Positions 1-10,546 of a stretch of DNA of 64,000 bases are shown piece after piece. The DNA comes from Bacteroidota bacterium (GTDB lineage: Bacteria > Bacteroidota > Bacteroidia > Cytophagales > Cyclobacteriaceae), in contig JAFEAM010000001.1 in NCBI GenBank assembly GCA_018266395.1, positions 96,259-160,258 on the forward strand, in the 5' to 3' direction. Each line of letters begins with the position of its first letter. Position 1 is the stretch's first letter. The position numbers and the translations under genes were made by a program. Under the pieces are notes generated by a model. That model searched no databases, was not told the origin of the DNA, and worked only from the letters and a program-made list of their open reading frames with translations.

Positions 1-110
1 TCTTCTCATGACGTATGAATTTCAAAGATAATCCTGCAACATACTGGGTCCAACTGGCAGCAACGATAAGTTGCCTGAAGGCCCCAATGTAACGAAGAAT
101 GCTCCTCGAC

Positions 111-890
111 TTATTTGGAAAAGTTGGCCTTTTTGATGTAGAGCTCAATCGCTCCCGTCATTGACGGGGCATTTGGCAGCGGAGCCTCGATATCCAGAAA
201 CAAACCGGCATCCCTTACAGCCTGCGCAGTAGCAGGGCCAAATGCAGCGATCCTGGTATTGTTCTGCTTGAAATCCGGGAAGTTGGTATAGAGAGAATGA
301 ATTCCGGAAGGACTAAAGAACGCAAGTATGTCATAATAGACATCCTTGAGGTCAGATAGATCTGCTGCCACGGTATGGTGGGTAATGGCTTCCGTGAATT
401 GAAAATCGTTCTCACGAAGGAAATTAGGGATATCGTTCTTCCTGATGTCGGAGCACGGGAACAGGAATTTTTCGTTTTTGTGCTTCTTGATGATCTCCAG
501 CAAATCACGCGTATCCTTGAGTCCGGTGAATATTTTTCTCTTCCGGATGACGATATACTTTTGAAGATAGTTGGAGGTCTGCTCCGAAATGCAGAAATAT
601 TTCATATCGGGAGGCATCTCAATCTTCAACTCCCGGCAAAGGGTGAAAAAGTGATCGACCGCATTCCTGCTCGTGAAGATCACCGCTGAATAATTCAGGA
701 TTTCGATTTTCTGTTTCCTGAATTCCTTGACTGGGACGGCTTCCACCTGTATGAAAGGTCTGAAATCTACTTTCACACCATATTTCTCAACTATCTTAAA
801 GTAAGGTGAAGCCGGATCGGTGGGCGCTTCCTGTGTGACAAGAATGCTTTTTACTTTCCGCATCCTGTCAATAACAACCAGATCTGCCAT
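111..890 (-). CDS. hemD: Uroporphyrinogen-III synthase
   Basis: Cytoplasmic heme/siroheme pathway enzyme that cyclises hydroxymethylbilane with inversion of ring D. The 259-residue length fits the HemD family. Family-like stretches are the early SPYFKIVEKYG and VDFRPFIQVE, AVIFTSRNAVDHFF near residues 68-81, and the C-terminal FFSPSGIHSL and RIAAFGPATAQAV. These correspond to the two domains flanking the active cleft. The family is poorly conserved, so the call rests on these anchors plus context. An alternative ATG nine codons in (position 863) fits homologue N-termini about as well. It lies 25 bp after the DUF4271 gene on the same strand, a pairing common in Bacteroidota, so the two are probably cotranscribed. 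Confidence 0.88.
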   Translation of the reverse strand: MADLVVIDRMRKVKSILVTQEAPTDPASPYFKIVEKYGVKVDFRPFIQVEAVPVKEFRKQKIEILNYSAVIFTSRNAVDHFFTLCRELKIEMPPDMKYFCISEQTSNYLQKYIVIRKRKIFTGLKDTRDLLEIIKKHKNEKFLFPCSDIRKNDIPNFLRENDFQFTEAITHHTVAADLSDLKDVYYDILAFFSPSGIHSLYTNFPDFKQNNTRIAAFGPATAQAVRDAGLFLDIEAPLPNAPSMTGAIELYIKKANFSK

Positions 891-915
891 ATCTGCGCAA
901 CGTCTCGTTCAGGAG

Positions 916-2004
916 TTAAAAGAATATCTTGATGATGATGACCAACGGAATAATTTCCGAAGCACAAAGGTAGGAAAATAAATGAAACAAGGAGAAGGGC
1001 GCCCTCGGCAGAAGTTTTATCAACGCCATCACCGACCCAATGCCCAGCATGGTGAGGGCTAGCAGTATCATATTCCGGTAAAACACTGTCTCCTGTCCAC
1101 GAAAAATGAAATAGATCAGGCTAAGCACTGTTGTGAGAACTGCAGTGAACAGAACAAATCGCAGAAAGTTGAAAAACTGGAAACTTACAGACTCCCGGAA
1201 ACTGAACAGCGCTGAAAAAATGGACACCACTACGAGCTTTGCTGCCAGAAGGACCAGAACCCACAGTGATAATTTCACCCAAACTTCAAAAGCGCGGGCC
1301 ATGGAGTCTATATGGAACAGTTTTCCGACCGAAAAATATGTTCCCGAAAAATAAAAGACGTTGGTCAGAAGAAAGCCGGTAAGCAAAGCACAGAATAAAT
1401 AGAAGAGAAGATTCACACTCGACGTAATGCGTGAAACGAGCAGATTCTCATTTCGTTCCTGCACAGAAAAGATCTTCGTAAAAGAGAAGTAATCCAGTGT
1501 CAGTTGCGGGTTCGACCGGAACAGCATGAGGATGAACACGAGCAGAATCCCCGACACAAGAATGCTGAAGTCACGGAAAAAAGTTGCGCCCCTCACTAGG
1601 CGGTCCGGCATCAGTTCAGGAATTTCATATGGCGTTACAATTTGAGTCTTCAGATTCTCCAGCGACGTATTCCCGTGAACGGCAATGAAGAGATTGGGTG
1701 AATACAAATCTGAAAGACTGTCGAGGTTCAGGACAAGCGTTTTTCCGCTTGCAACCACCCGACCATTGATGAAAAGACTCCATGGACGATTTGAATCTAT
1801 GAGCAACTGCTGCCCCCTGTAAGATTCGGCAGCAATTGAAAAATATACTGTCCTGACGCTTTCCGCCTGATTACCTGACACGGGCTGATAATGCCCTCCT
1901 TCGTACGTTAACCACAACGATTTGCAGTCCTTGATGACATGACCACCCAGTACGGATGAACATATGGGCATCAGAAAGAGCAAAACCAAAATCCGGCTCA
2001 TCAT
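916..2004 (-). CDS. DUF4271 membrane protein
   Basis: About 362 residues. An N-terminal signal-like segment (ILVLLFLMPICSSVLGG) is followed by a roughly 120-residue soluble domain and then by five to seven hydrophobic segments from about residue 145 to the end. This architecture, and the position directly upstream of hemD, match DUF4271 proteins of Bacteroidota. No enzymatic motif is visible, so the function is unknown. The ATG at 2004 is preferred over the in-frame TTG at 2010. It probably forms an operon with hemD. The divergent hemW start lies 63 bp away, so the gap probably holds both promoters. Confidence 0.8.
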   Translation of the reverse strand: MMSRILVLLFLMPICSSVLGGHVIKDCKSLWLTYEGGHYQPVSGNQAESVRTVYFSIAAESYRGQQLLIDSNRPWSLFINGRVVASGKTLVLNLDSLSDLYSPNLFIAVHGNTSLENLKTQIVTPYEIPELMPDRLVRGATFFRDFSILVSGILLVFILMLFRSNPQLTLDYFSFTKIFSVQERNENLLVSRITSSVNLLFYLFCALLTGFLLTNVFYFSGTYFSVGKLFHIDSMARAFEVWVKLSLWVLVLLAAKLVVVSIFSALFSFRESVSFQFFNFLRFVLFTAVLTTVLSLIYFIFRGQETVFYRNMILLALTMLGIGSVMALIKLLPRAPFSLFHLFSYLCASEIIPLVIIIKIFF

Positions 2005-2067
2005 CCCCAAAATTATTTCAACTGGAAACGATTACCGAATAAGTGTGCAATTTTGCTCACAATTTTC

Positions 2068-3213
2068 ATGGCTGGGCTTTACTTACACATTCCTTTCTGC
2101 AAGCAGGCCTGCTATTACTGTGACTTTCACTTTTCAACGGACAGCAAGTATCGGATTGATCTGTTGAAAGCGATGGAGAAGGAACTTAGTCTGCAAAAAG
2201 ACTATCTCCGGGGCCAGGTGATGGGAACTGTCTATTTAGGCGGCGGAACACCATCCTTACTGACGTTCCAGGAGCTGAAGCACTTACTTGCCGCCATTCA
2301 TGAAAACTTTACCATAACCGCAGGTGCTGAGATCACGCTGGAGGCAAATCCGGACGATCTTCAACCTTGGAAACTGGAGGAGTTGAAGAGCCTTGGAATC
2401 AACCGCCTCAGCATCGGCATCCAGACTTTTGATGATCGACTACTCGAGTTCCTTCACCGCGCCCATAAGGGAGATGAAGCAGTGCAGTCTGTTCTCGACG
2501 CAAGGCGCTCAGGTTTTGATAACATCAGCATTGATCTTATTTACGGGATACCGGGACTTACCAATGAGTATTGGAAGGAGACAATCAGAAAAGCTCTGGC
2601 GCTTTCTCCAGAACATATTTCAGCCTATGCCCTCACTATTGAAGAGAGAACTGTATTCGGTCATCAGCTCAAAAAAGGAAAATTTCCCATGGCCGATGAG
2701 GAAATCGTTGCGCAGCAGTTTGAAATTCTCATGGATGAGATGGACACCGCTGGTTACCAGCATTACGAGATTTCGAATTTCTGCAAGCCAGGTCGGATGG
2801 CTGTGCACAACAGCAACTACTGGAAGCGTGAGCATTACCTCGGCATAGGTCCAAGCGCCCATTCGTACCGCGGTGACAGCCGGCAATTCAATGTGAAGAA
2901 CAATGCCATCTACATCCGGTCAATAGATCAGGGAGCCCTGCCATTTGAAAAGGAAATTTTGAGCCGTGAGGATCAGATTAATGACTATATACTCACCTCA
3001 CTCCGAACGTCGTGGGGCCTGAATGCCCTGACCCTCCTCGAAGAATGGAATGACGATCTTTGGACACGCTCATCGGCTCAATTGCACGGTTTGATTGACG
3101 CAGGCATGATCGAGTTTGCCGATCCAATTCTCCGGCTTACACGGAAAGGCAAACTGCTGGCAGATAAGATTGCGGAGGACCTTATGGTAGTCGCGGACCG
3201 CCAAACGAACTAG
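2068..3213 (+). CDS. hemW: Heme chaperone HemW (radical SAM)
   Basis: About 381 residues. The N-terminus GLYLHIPFCKQACYYCDF holds the radical-SAM CxxxCxxC cluster motif, and it is followed by VYLGGGTPSLL, EITLEANPDD, RLSIGIQTFDD and the C-terminal HemW region (YEISNFCKPG, HNSNYW, GIGPSAHSY). HemW proteins resemble oxygen-independent coproporphyrinogen oxidase HemN, but known members bind and transfer heme and lack the HemN activity. The motif spacing here fits HemW. The ATG at 2068 places the conserved GLYLHIPFC at the extreme N-terminus, as in the family; an upstream in-frame TTG at 2053 is less likely. It is divergent from the hemD operon. Confidence 0.93.
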   Translation: MAGLYLHIPFCKQACYYCDFHFSTDSKYRIDLLKAMEKELSLQKDYLRGQVMGTVYLGGGTPSLLTFQELKHLLAAIHENFTITAGAEITLEANPDDLQPWKLEELKSLGINRLSIGIQTFDDRLLEFLHRAHKGDEAVQSVLDARRSGFDNISIDLIYGIPGLTNEYWKETIRKALALSPEHISAYALTIEERTVFGHQLKKGKFPMADEEIVAQQFEILMDEMDTAGYQHYEISNFCKPGRMAVHNSNYWKREHYLGIGPSAHSYRGDSRQFNVKNNAIYIRSIDQGALPFEKEILSREDQINDYILTSLRTSWGLNALTLLEEWNDDLWTRSSAQLHGLIDAGMIEFADPILRLTRKGKLLADKIAEDLMVVADRQTN

Positions 3214-3294
3214 GCCTACGGGTGCTTTTTGAGCTGCAAAGTGACAGTCTTTGCGGGTTGCTCTGTTTGTGGCTATTTTTCGCCTCTCGTCAAT

Positions 3295-3660
3295 ATGACA
3301 TCAGAAGAAAAACAAGTCTACCTCCTTCTGAAGGCAGTCATCTTTTTCTATCATGGCCTTGACCAGGAAGAAAAAGAAGACCTCGAGGCTGCTGCAAGGA
3401 GAATGGATGCCGCAGAAGAATTGAAGTGGGCACTGGAGTTCATTGAGAAAGACTACATCACTTCATTTGAAAGAGCCCGCGCCTTTCTTAACGAGATCAT
3501 TGGCGACTACCCCAAAGACAAACGAGTGGATCTTATCAATATGGTGTGGGAATCCAACAACCTTAAAGGCTACGTAACCGAAATGGAAGCCACGGCCATG
3601 CTCAGGCTTGCCCGCGACTGGAATGTGGAGAAAGAGTTCGTGGAGCTGGTTTTAAAATGA
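3295..3660 (+). CDS. TerB-like helical protein
   Basis: A 121-residue all-helical acidic protein starting at MTSEEKQ. An upstream in-frame start at 3229 would add 22 Cys-rich residues that look unlike coding sequence. The C-terminal half (IIGDYPKDKRVDLINMVWE, GYVTEMEATAMLRLARDW) resembles TerB/DjlA-type helical domains, which carry acidic metal-binding positions. The TerB assignment is a pattern match from memory and does not imply tellurite resistance. It lies 81 bp after hemW on the same strand and may be cotranscribed. It converges on the LytTR regulator gene. Confidence 0.6.
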   Translation: MTSEEKQVYLLLKAVIFFYHGLDQEEKEDLEAAARRMDAAEELKWALEFIEKDYITSFERARAFLNEIIGDYPKDKRVDLINMVWESNNLKGYVTEMEATAMLRLARDWNVEKEFVELVLK

Positions 3661-3809
3661 CTTCTGTTCCCTTGCGATATCCTAAGTAAGTATCGGTCTC
3701 GTCAAGAGGCGATTCAATTGTGTACCCAGGCCTGCATCTGCCTGTGAGTCCTCCAGGGTTGGCACCACCTAAATTACCAATCGCCAAGTCAACAAATCAA
3801 CTAATGGCT

Positions 3810-4526
3810 CTACAGGCTCATCATGTCCTTGAACTTGGCTGCCTGCCTGCGGCTCACTTCCACCTTGTCTCCGCCTTTCAGTTTTACCATGAGTCCACCA
3901 TTGAACCAGGGCTCGATGCCCTCCACCCAGCTCAGATTGACAATATGCTTTCTGCTGGCCCTGAAGAAAGCGCGCTCATCCAGTTTCTCGTCCAGCGCGT
4001 TCAGCGACTTGTGAATCATCGGGCGGTTGTTATCAAAGTACACCTTGATGTAATTGCCATCTGACTCGAAGAGACGAATGTTTGCCAGGCTGACAAACCA
4101 GCAACGCTCTCCATCCTTCACAAAAACCTGATCCTCCAGTCCCAGCTTCTGATCGCGTCCCCTGCCAGAGCGGATGCGTTCCTTTTCCTGGATCTTGTGC
4201 ACTGCTTCTGCGAGACGTTCCGCCGTAATCGGCTTGAGCAGATAATCCAGGGCATTTACTTCAAACGCCTTCAGTGCAAATTCATCGTAGGCAGTGGTGA
4301 AGACAACCAAAGGCACGGAGTCAAGCGACTCCAGCAGCTGAAAACCGGTCCGGCCGGGCATCTGGATGTCAAGGAAGAGTAAATCCGGATTCAATTCCGT
4401 TATCATTTGCTCTGCCTCGTCGGCATTCTGTGCTTCACCTACAATTTCTATGGAAGGATGCTCCTCGAGCAATTTCATCAACTCTTTGCGCGCCAGGCGC
4501 TCGTCATCAACAATCAGAGCTTTCAT
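3810..4526 (-). CDS. LytTR-family response regulator
   Basis: 238 residues. The receiver domain spans residues 1-118, with acidic pocket VDDE, phosphoacceptor Asp53 in LLFLDIQMPG, a Thr in VVFTTAYDE and the conserved Lys in YLLKPI. The LytTR DNA-binding domain spans about 140-238 (FVKDGERCWFV, IRLFESDGNYIKVY, FFRASRKHIVNL). The protein acts as a phosphorylation-controlled transcription factor. The cognate kinase gene is 12 bp upstream on the same strand, giving a LytS/LytR-like pair. Confidence 0.93.
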   Translation of the reverse strand: MKALIVDDERLARKELMKLLEEHPSIEIVGEAQNADEAEQMITELNPDLLFLDIQMPGRTGFQLLESLDSVPLVVFTTAYDEFALKAFEVNALDYLLKPITAERLAEAVHKIQEKERIRSGRGRDQKLGLEDQVFVKDGERCWFVSLANIRLFESDGNYIKVYFDNNRPMIHKSLNALDEKLDERAFFRASRKHIVNLSWVEGIEPWFNGGLMVKLKGGDKVEVSRRQAAKFKDMMSL

Positions 4527-4538
4527 GTATTCTAAAAA

Positions 4539-5579
4539 TCAATGTAAATGTGGTATATCCAGTTCAGTAAGGACAAAAGTATCGGTTTCGTTCAGAATTC
4601 TAAACGAGGCCTTGTCTCCGTATGTAAGCTTGAGTCGCTGACGCGTATTCTCAAGGCCAAGCCCTGCATTCTGGCTCAGGCTGCCATTCAAATATTGGCC
4701 GCTGTTGCGGAGGCGGATATGCAATCGGTCATTTTTGACTTCTGTCTTTAACTGTACCAATCCTCCAGCCGTCAGCTTGGCTATGCCATGTTTGATTCCG
4801 TTTTCTACAAGGGTCTGGATCATAAGAGGCGGCACCAGGAAATCGAGTGACCGGGGATCAATGTCAAACTCAGTCTTCAAGCGCTCCTCAAAACGGATGG
4901 ACTCCAAGCCGAGATAATCCTTAACAATTTTCAATTCATCCTCGAATTTCGTGAGACCTGTCTTTCCGGTGCTGAGTGAATTGCGCAAAATATTGGAGAG
5001 TTGGTTGATCGCCTGCTTGGCTTTGAGTGGATTCTCGTCTACCAGGGCGCGAATACTGTTCATGGCATTGAAGATGAAGTGGGGATTGAGCTGCGATTTG
5101 AGATTGATCAGCTCAATTTCTCTTACTGAGGCTTCCAGCTTCAAAGAAGTGTTGTAGCGTTCAAAATAGTTGTAGATGAAATACAGCACACACCACAGGA
5201 AGAAGAAGAGCGCATAGATCAATGTCAATCCCATGATATTTCCAGGGTCAAAGGCCACTTTGGCATTAAACAGACCCAGTGGAATTGAAATAGGCATCCT
5301 GAGGAAGTACATGATCAGGCCCAGAACGACCACACTCAGTATTACGCGAGGGATCAGCACTGGCATGCTGGCACTGAGCCAACGCCAATGCGTAATGGAA
5401 TTCCTGAACAAGTGTGTCAGGAGCAGGCAAAATGCAGCTTCATAGGTGAAGAACACCACTCTCGCAGTACTGATGCCCTGGGTGCCAGAGACAAATGCTG
5501 AAAACGCAATCTGGAAAAGGGCGTATAGTGTCCAGCCGCCAATCTGCAAGGTCCAGTAAAGCCTCTTCTTGTTTACCAC
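4539..5579 (-). CDS. LytS-type sensor histidine kinase
   Basis: 346 residues with a GTG start. Four hydrophobic segments lie within residues 8-138. They are followed by a coiled linker and the His_kinase (PF06580-type) domain, with phosphoacceptor His167 in QLNPHFIFNAMNS. The C-terminal ATPase domain has MIQTLVENGIKHGI (N box) and GLGLENTRQRL (G box). No extracytoplasmic sensor domain is present, so the signal is probably sensed in the membrane. It is cotranscribed with the LytTR regulator. A TAATTTTG promoter element ends only five bases before the GTG, suggesting a nearly leaderless transcript. Confidence 0.92.
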   Translation of the reverse strand: MVNKKRLYWTLQIGGWTLYALFQIAFSAFVSGTQGISTARVVFFTYEAAFCLLLTHLFRNSITHWRWLSASMPVLIPRVILSVVVLGLIMYFLRMPISIPLGLFNAKVAFDPGNIMGLTLIYALFFFLWCVLYFIYNYFERYNTSLKLEASVREIELINLKSQLNPHFIFNAMNSIRALVDENPLKAKQAINQLSNILRNSLSTGKTGLTKFEDELKIVKDYLGLESIRFEERLKTEFDIDPRSLDFLVPPLMIQTLVENGIKHGIAKLTAGGLVQLKTEVKNDRLHIRLRNSGQYLNGSLSQNAGLGLENTRQRLKLTYGDKASFRILNETDTFVLTELDIPHLH

Positions 5580-5583
5580 CGGG

Positions 5584-5591
5584 CAAAATTA
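5584..5591 (-). promoter_or_regulatory. Candidate -7 element of the kinase-regulator operon
   Basis: On the minus strand the bases read TAATTTTG, matching the Bacteroidota -7 consensus TAnnTTTG. It lies immediately upstream of the GTG start of the sensor kinase, so transcription would begin at or near the start codon. I see no clear TTG -33 element at the right distance. Confidence 0.4.
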
Positions 5592-5637
5592 GATAATCGT
5601 GATAAGAATGACGCGGAGTTTGACGGGCGGCGATTCT

Positions 5638-8487
5638 TCAGGATAACTCTGCACGCAGGAACTTCCCTGTATAGCTTCCGCTAATGCGGGATACTTCATC
5701 CGGTGTTCCGCTCGCAATAATGCGGCCCCCTTCGTCGCCACCCTCAGGTCCAAGGTCCACGATGTAATCAGCGGATTTGATTATATCCATATTGTGCTCA
5801 ATCACCAGCACCGTATTTCCTTTGTTCACAAGTTTTTGGAGAACATCCAGCAGATGGGCTATGTCCTGAAAGTGCAGACCGGTTGTCGGCTCGTCCAGGA
5901 TATAAAAGGTCTTTCCTGTGTCACGTTTGGACAACTCAGTGGCAAGTTTCACCCGTTGCGCCTCTCCACCGGAAAGAGTCGTAGCATGCTGGCCAAGGGA
6001 AATGTATCCCAGGCCTACATCGTTGAGCGTCTCAATCTTCCGGAGAATCTTGGGCTGATTCTCAAAGAAGGTGACGGCCTCCTCAACGGTCATGTCCAGC
6101 ACATCGGCGATTGACTTGCCCTTGAACCTCACCTCCAGGGTCTCACGGTTGTAGCGCTTACCCTTGCACGTCTCGCATTGCACGTACACATCCGGCAGAA
6201 ATTCCATTTCAATGAGACGCAACCCTGCTCCTTCGCAAGTCTCGCATCGGCCTCCCTTCACATTAAAGGAGAATCTCCCGGGCTTGTAGCCTCTGATCTT
6301 TGCTTCAGGCAACTGTGCAAACAAATCGCGAATATCCGAGAACACCGTAGTATAAGTGGCAGGGTTGCTGCGGGGAGTGCGGCCTATCGGTGATTGATCA
6401 ACTTCTATCACCTTGTCGATATGCTTCAGCCCGTCAATCTTCTCAAAAGGTTTTGCATCCTGCCTTGAATTGAAAAAGTGACGGTTAAGGATCGGGAACA
6501 AGGTCTCGTGAATCAGTGTGGACTTACCGCTACCTGAAACACCGGTTATGCAGGTGAGGGCACCAAGCGGTACTTCAAGCGTAACCCCCTTCAGATTATT
6601 CCCCGACGCACCCGTCAATCGGAGGAAGTGCCCATTCCCTTTCCTCTTTTGCCTTACATAGGGAATGGTCAGTTTCCCGTTCAGGTATTTTGCTGTGGTG
6701 CTTTCGTTTTTCAGAAATTCTTTGGGTGTTCCTGCCGCAACCACCTGACCTCCATGCCGGCCTGCCCCTGGTCCCACATCTATCAGATAGTCACACTCGA
6801 GCATCATCTCCTTATCATGCTCGACCACGATGACTGAATTTCCGAGATCACGCAGATCCTTCAGGGCTTTGATGAGTTTCACATTGTCCCTCGCATGGAG
6901 CCCGATGCTGGGTTCATCCAATATATAGAGCACCCCTACCAGTTGGGTGCCGATCTGGGTAGCAAGGCGAATGCGTTGTGCTTCTCCGCCACTCAGGGTT
7001 CTCAGTGGTCGGTCCAGGTCCAGATAGTCCAGCCCAACATCAAGCATAAAGCCGATGCGCTTCCGTATTTCCTTCAGGACCTCCACTGCGATAACCCGCT
7101 GCTTATCGTCTAACCTGTTCTCCAGACCGTCGAACCAGTGATTCAACGAAACCATGTTAAGTTTGCTGAGCTCCGAAATGTTCTTGCCGTCGATTTTGAA
7201 ATGCAGCGATTCCTTTCTGAGCCTGTCCCCATTGCAATCCGGGCATGTTCGCGTAATGGTGAAATCCTCCGTCCACTTGCGGCCAAAGTCTGATCCCTCC
7301 TCCCGGATCTTCTCCAGAAAACTGATGATCCCTTCAAATTTTGTATTCCATTCCGTGCCGGGGTACTTTACCGAGGCTACGGCCACAGGAACATCGTCTC
7401 CATACAGAAGGACCTTGATAACCTCCTTCGGAATGTCGCCAACCGGGGTGGTGAGTGAAAGCTTGTAGCGTCTCAGGATGGCGTCAATCTTCTTGAAGAT
7501 CCAGATGTCCCGATATTCACCCAGCGGGAGAATGGCACCGCGCGCGATGCTCAGTTTCTTATCCGGGATCACAGACTCTTCTGTAATCTCTTCGATCACA
7601 CCGAGTCCATTGCAAGTTGGGCATGCCCCATAGGGGGAGTTGAAGGAGAACAAATTCGGGGCGGGCTCATCGTAAGAAAGACCCGTAGTTGGATCCATCA
7701 GGTACTTGGAAAAGTGATGCACTTTGCCGGATTCTTCCATCAGCATCATGACCCCTTTGCCTTCTTTCAAAGAGCGCGATACCGACTGACCGATCCTGAA
7801 GCGGTCCTTTTCATCCGCCAGAATTTTGTCGATCACTATTTCAATGTCATGGATCTTGTACCGGTCCACCTGCATCTTCGCCGTCAGCTCATGGATTTCG
7901 CCGTCAATGCGAACCTTTGTATAGCCGCTTTTCCTGATCTGGACAAATAATTCCCGATAGTGCCCTTTCCTTCCTTTTACAATCGGGGCCAGCAAGATCA
8001 ACCGCTTGCCATGAAAGTGCTGAAAAATCCCGTTGAGAATCTGCTCTTCACTCTGACGCACCATCTTGACGCCGGAGAGATATGAAAAGGCCTCTCCGGC
8101 ACGCGCGAACAAAAGCCGCATGAAGTCGTAAATCTCTGTCACCGTACCGACGGTGGACCTGGGATTGCGCGAGGTGGTTTTTTGTTCGATAGAGATTACT
8201 GGGCTCAGGCCATTGATTTTGTCAACATCAGGACGCTCTAGGTTCCCGATGAAACTTCTGGCATAAGCTGAGAAGCTCTCCATGTACCGGCGCTGACCTT
8301 CGGCATAAACGGTATCAAATGCCAGCGATGACTTTCCGCTGCCACTGATGCCGGTAATGACGACCAGCTGGTTGCGCGGGAAGGAAATGGAAATGTTCTT
8401 CAGGTTGTGCTCCCTCGCCCCAATCACTTCGATGAGTTCGAACCCTGTTGGATCTTTCAGTTTCTTTCTTAGTGCTGATTTGTCCAC
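5638..8487 (-). CDS. uvrA: Excinuclease ABC subunit A
   Basis: 949 residues, the usual UvrA length. It is the damage-recognition ATPase of nucleotide excision repair and acts as a dimer that loads UvrB. There are two ABC ATPase modules: Walker [15 protein letters not shown] with signature [13 protein letters not shown] in the first, and Walker [15 protein letters not shown] with [15 protein letters not shown] in the second. Zinc-finger cysteines appear in [16 protein letters not shown], and CETCEGAG with CETCKGK. The [11 protein letters not shown] stretch after the first Walker A is diagnostic. The start is GTG. It is probably monocistronic, with the kinase gene 58 bp downstream on the same strand. 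Confidence 0.98.
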   Translation of the reverse strand: MDKSALRKKLKDPTGFELIEVIGAREHNLKNISISFPRNQLVVITGISGSGKSSLAFDTVYAEGQRRYMESFSAYARSFIGNLERPDVDKINGLSPVISIEQKTTSRNPRSTVGTVTEIYDFMRLLFARAGEAFSYLSGVKMVRQSEEQILNGIFQHFHGKRLILLAPIVKGRKGHYRELFVQIRKSGYTKVRIDGEIHELTAKMQVDRYKIHDIEIVIDKILADEKDRFRIGQSVSRSLKEGKGVMMLMEESGKVHHFSKYLMDPTTGLSYDEPAPNLFSFNSPYGACPTCNGLGVIEEITEESVIPDKKLSIARGAILPLGEYRDIWIFKKIDAILRRYKLSLTTPVGDIPKEVIKVLLYGDDVPVAVASVKYPGTEWNTKFEGIISFLEKIREEGSDFGRKWTEDFTITRTCPDCNGDRLRKESLHFKIDGKNISELSKLNMVSLNHWFDGLENRLDDKQRVIAVEVLKEIRKRIGFMLDVGLDYLDLDRPLRTLSGGEAQRIRLATQIGTQLVGVLYILDEPSIGLHARDNVKLIKALKDLRDLGNSVIVVEHDKEMMLECDYLIDVGPGAGRHGGQVVAAGTPKEFLKNESTTAKYLNGKLTIPYVRQKRKGNGHFLRLTGASGNNLKGVTLEVPLGALTCITGVSGSGKSTLIHETLFPILNRHFFNSRQDAKPFEKIDGLKHIDKVIEVDQSPIGRTPRSNPATYTTVFSDIRDLFAQLPEAKIRGYKPGRFSFNVKGGRCETCEGAGLRLIEMEFLPDVYVQCETCKGKRYNRETLEVRFKGKSIADVLDMTVEEAVTFFENQPKILRKIETLNDVGLGYISLGQHATTLSGGEAQRVKLATELSKRDTGKTFYILDEPTTGLHFQDIAHLLDVLQKLVNKGNTVLVIEHNMDIIKSADYIVDLGPEGGDEGGRIIASGTPDEVSRISGSYTGKFLRAELS

Positions 8488-8591
8488 TTCCTGCTTACAA
8501 CTGGGGGGCTAAAATAGTTCATCAAAATCGGATGCCGGCATCCTCTCCAAAATTCTTCTTATGACTATCTTGGGAAGACCAACCCTTGTTG

Positions 8592-10538
8592 ATGAAATTC
8601 CCCGAGATGGCAAACTTCAAAGGCCTGAGCCTGCTGGTTTTCATCATGGCACTGTCGTGGCCCGGCCGGACTCAGTCGCCCCTTTTGATCGATAGTCTTG
8701 AAAGAAATCTTTCCGGATTCAGTGAGGAACAAAGGGTGACTGCACTATACCGAATCATTTCATTCTACCAAAGATCCGACCTTCAGAAAGCAAAAGACTA
8801 CAGAAATCAAATGCTCCCTTATCTGAAAAGCCGGGACCCCAGAATGGTCACTTATGCGCGCATGACAGAAGGGATCATATCATCAAGTTCGGGATCCTTG
8901 GATAGTTCGATATACTGGTTTGAACAGGCAAAGGGTTCTGCTCAGGAAATAAGGGACCCCCATTTGAGTGCCTCCATTTGCAGCAGCTTGGGAAGGACAC
9001 TGATTGCAGCAGGCAAAGCTGAAAAGGCCGTATCTACCCTGCTGGAAGGACTGCGACTGACTGACCAGGCACCAGACCGTGAACAATCCATCCGCCTCCG
9101 CATCAACCTAATATGGGCTTACCTGGAGTTGAAGAGGTTCAGGGATGGAATTCACCTGGGCCGGCAAACGCTCGGACTTATCGACTCAACCCTTCAATGG
9201 ATGGCCCTTTACATTTATAATAATGTAGCGGTGTGCTATGGGGCCGAAAAGCAACTTGACTCAGCCCGGTATTTTGTTTCACTCGGAATTCGTGCCGCCG
9301 AAGCCAACAAAGATTACCACGCACTGGCTAATGGTCACTTCATATTGGGAAGCATCTATTCTGACGCAGGCCGGAACGACCTCGCCATTAAGGAATATGA
9401 GGCCGCCCGGCCATTTCGTGAAAAAGCAGGTGACCCCCTTTATATCGTTTCGGACCTTTATACCCTTGCGTCCCTGTACCAAAAGACAGGCAATTATGCC
9501 AAAGGAATCAAGACCGGACTTCAGGCCCTTTCAGTGGCACAGGAACATCACTTGCTATTAAAATTCGAGAATACATATCAGGTTCTTGCCATGAATTATG
9601 CCGGGGTCGGCGATTTTGTCAATGCAAGTAAATACTATGAATTATGGGCCGAGGCAAAGGACAGCGTATATCAGCAAGCCAATGCGCAAGCCATTGCTGA
9701 TATGGAGACGCGGTACGAGACGGAGAAGAAAGAACAACAAATAGCGTTACAGAACGCAACCATTGCCACGCAAAAGGCAAATATCCAGAGGGATTATATC
9801 CTTATTATTGGATTAGTGATTGTCGTCCTGCTGGTCGTCGCCATCCTGTTACTCCTGAGAAGCAGGATGCAACGCAGGCAGGAGATTCTGGCACGGGAAC
9901 ATGAGTTGGCCTTGCAGCGCACCTATTTGACTGCATCTCTTGAATCCCAGGAAACGGAACGCAAGCGGTTTGCGCAGGATATTCATGACGGTATGGGTCA
10001 ATTGATTTCTGCCTTGCATTTTATTGTGGGACGGTCGGCCGCTCAGGATGCATCGGGAGACCTCTCGAAAGCAACGAGTATTCTCAACGACATGCATCGC
10101 GAGATCCGGAACATCGCTTACAACCTGATGCCACAGGTACTGATCCGTGATGGGATTCTGGCTGCGCTTAAAGAAATGTCGGCGAGAGTAACCGAAACGG
10201 GTCAGCTTGCATTCACCGTATCAAGTTTTGAATGCCCTTCAAGATTCACCGAGTTGACAGAAATTTCCCTTTACAGGATTATCCAGGAGTGGGTTAACAA
10301 CATTCTGAAGTATGCTCACGCAGGAAAGATTGAACTGCAGATGGTTGGACACGAAGGAGAACTGACCATAACCATTGAAGATGATGGAGATGGATTCGAT
10401 GTCCTTACTCTGGATCAAAGTAAGGGGAACGGCTGGAAGAACATTCAGTCGCGCGTCAATCTGCTTGGAGCAACCATTGATGTTGATTCCATGCCGGGAA
10501 GGAAAGGAACTACCCTAACAGTTACCGTCTCGAAATAA
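8592..10538 (+). CDS. TPR-containing sensor histidine kinase (NarX-like)
   Basis: About 648 residues. A signal-like N-terminus is followed by roughly seven TPR-type helical repeats (residues ~40-380), a coiled coil, one membrane segment (YILIIGLVIVVLLVVAILLLL near 405-425), and a HisKA_3 dimerisation domain with phosphoacceptor His in RFAQDIHDGMGQ. An HATPase domain follows (WVNNILKYAHAG, ITIEDDGDGFD, GWKNIQSRV). The periplasmic TPR sensor with NarL-partner kinase layout is frequent in Bacteroidota. No NarL-type regulator is adjacent, so it is an orphan kinase in this window. ATG at 8592 or 8607 could start it; TTG at 8586 is less likely. It converges on the HisA-like gene with an 8-bp gap. 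Confidence 0.9.
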   Translation: MKFPEMANFKGLSLLVFIMALSWPGRTQSPLLIDSLERNLSGFSEEQRVTALYRIISFYQRSDLQKAKDYRNQMLPYLKSRDPRMVTYARMTEGIISSSSGSLDSSIYWFEQAKGSAQEIRDPHLSASICSSLGRTLIAAGKAEKAVSTLLEGLRLTDQAPDREQSIRLRINLIWAYLELKRFRDGIHLGRQTLGLIDSTLQWMALYIYNNVAVCYGAEKQLDSARYFVSLGIRAAEANKDYHALANGHFILGSIYSDAGRNDLAIKEYEAARPFREKAGDPLYIVSDLYTLASLYQKTGNYAKGIKTGLQALSVAQEHHLLLKFENTYQVLAMNYAGVGDFVNASKYYELWAEAKDSVYQQANAQAIADMETRYETEKKEQQIALQNATIATQKANIQRDYILIIGLVIVVLLVVAILLLLRSRMQRRQEILAREHELALQRTYLTASLESQETERKRFAQDIHDGMGQLISALHFIVGRSAAQDASGDLSKATSILNDMHREIRNIAYNLMPQVLIRDGILAALKEMSARVTETGQLAFTVSSFECPSRFTELTEISLYRIIQEWVNNILKYAHAGKIELQMVGHEGELTITIEDDGDGFDVLTLDQSKGNGWKNIQSRVNLLGATIDVDSMPGRKGTTLTVTVSK

Positions 10539-10546
10539 GAGCGCAA

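Noticed and set aside
3661-3809. A tRNA or small RNA in the gap between the TerB-like gene and the LytTR regulator
   Set aside because: I looked for a cloverleaf and T-loop motif and saw none; it appears to be plain intergenic sequence.
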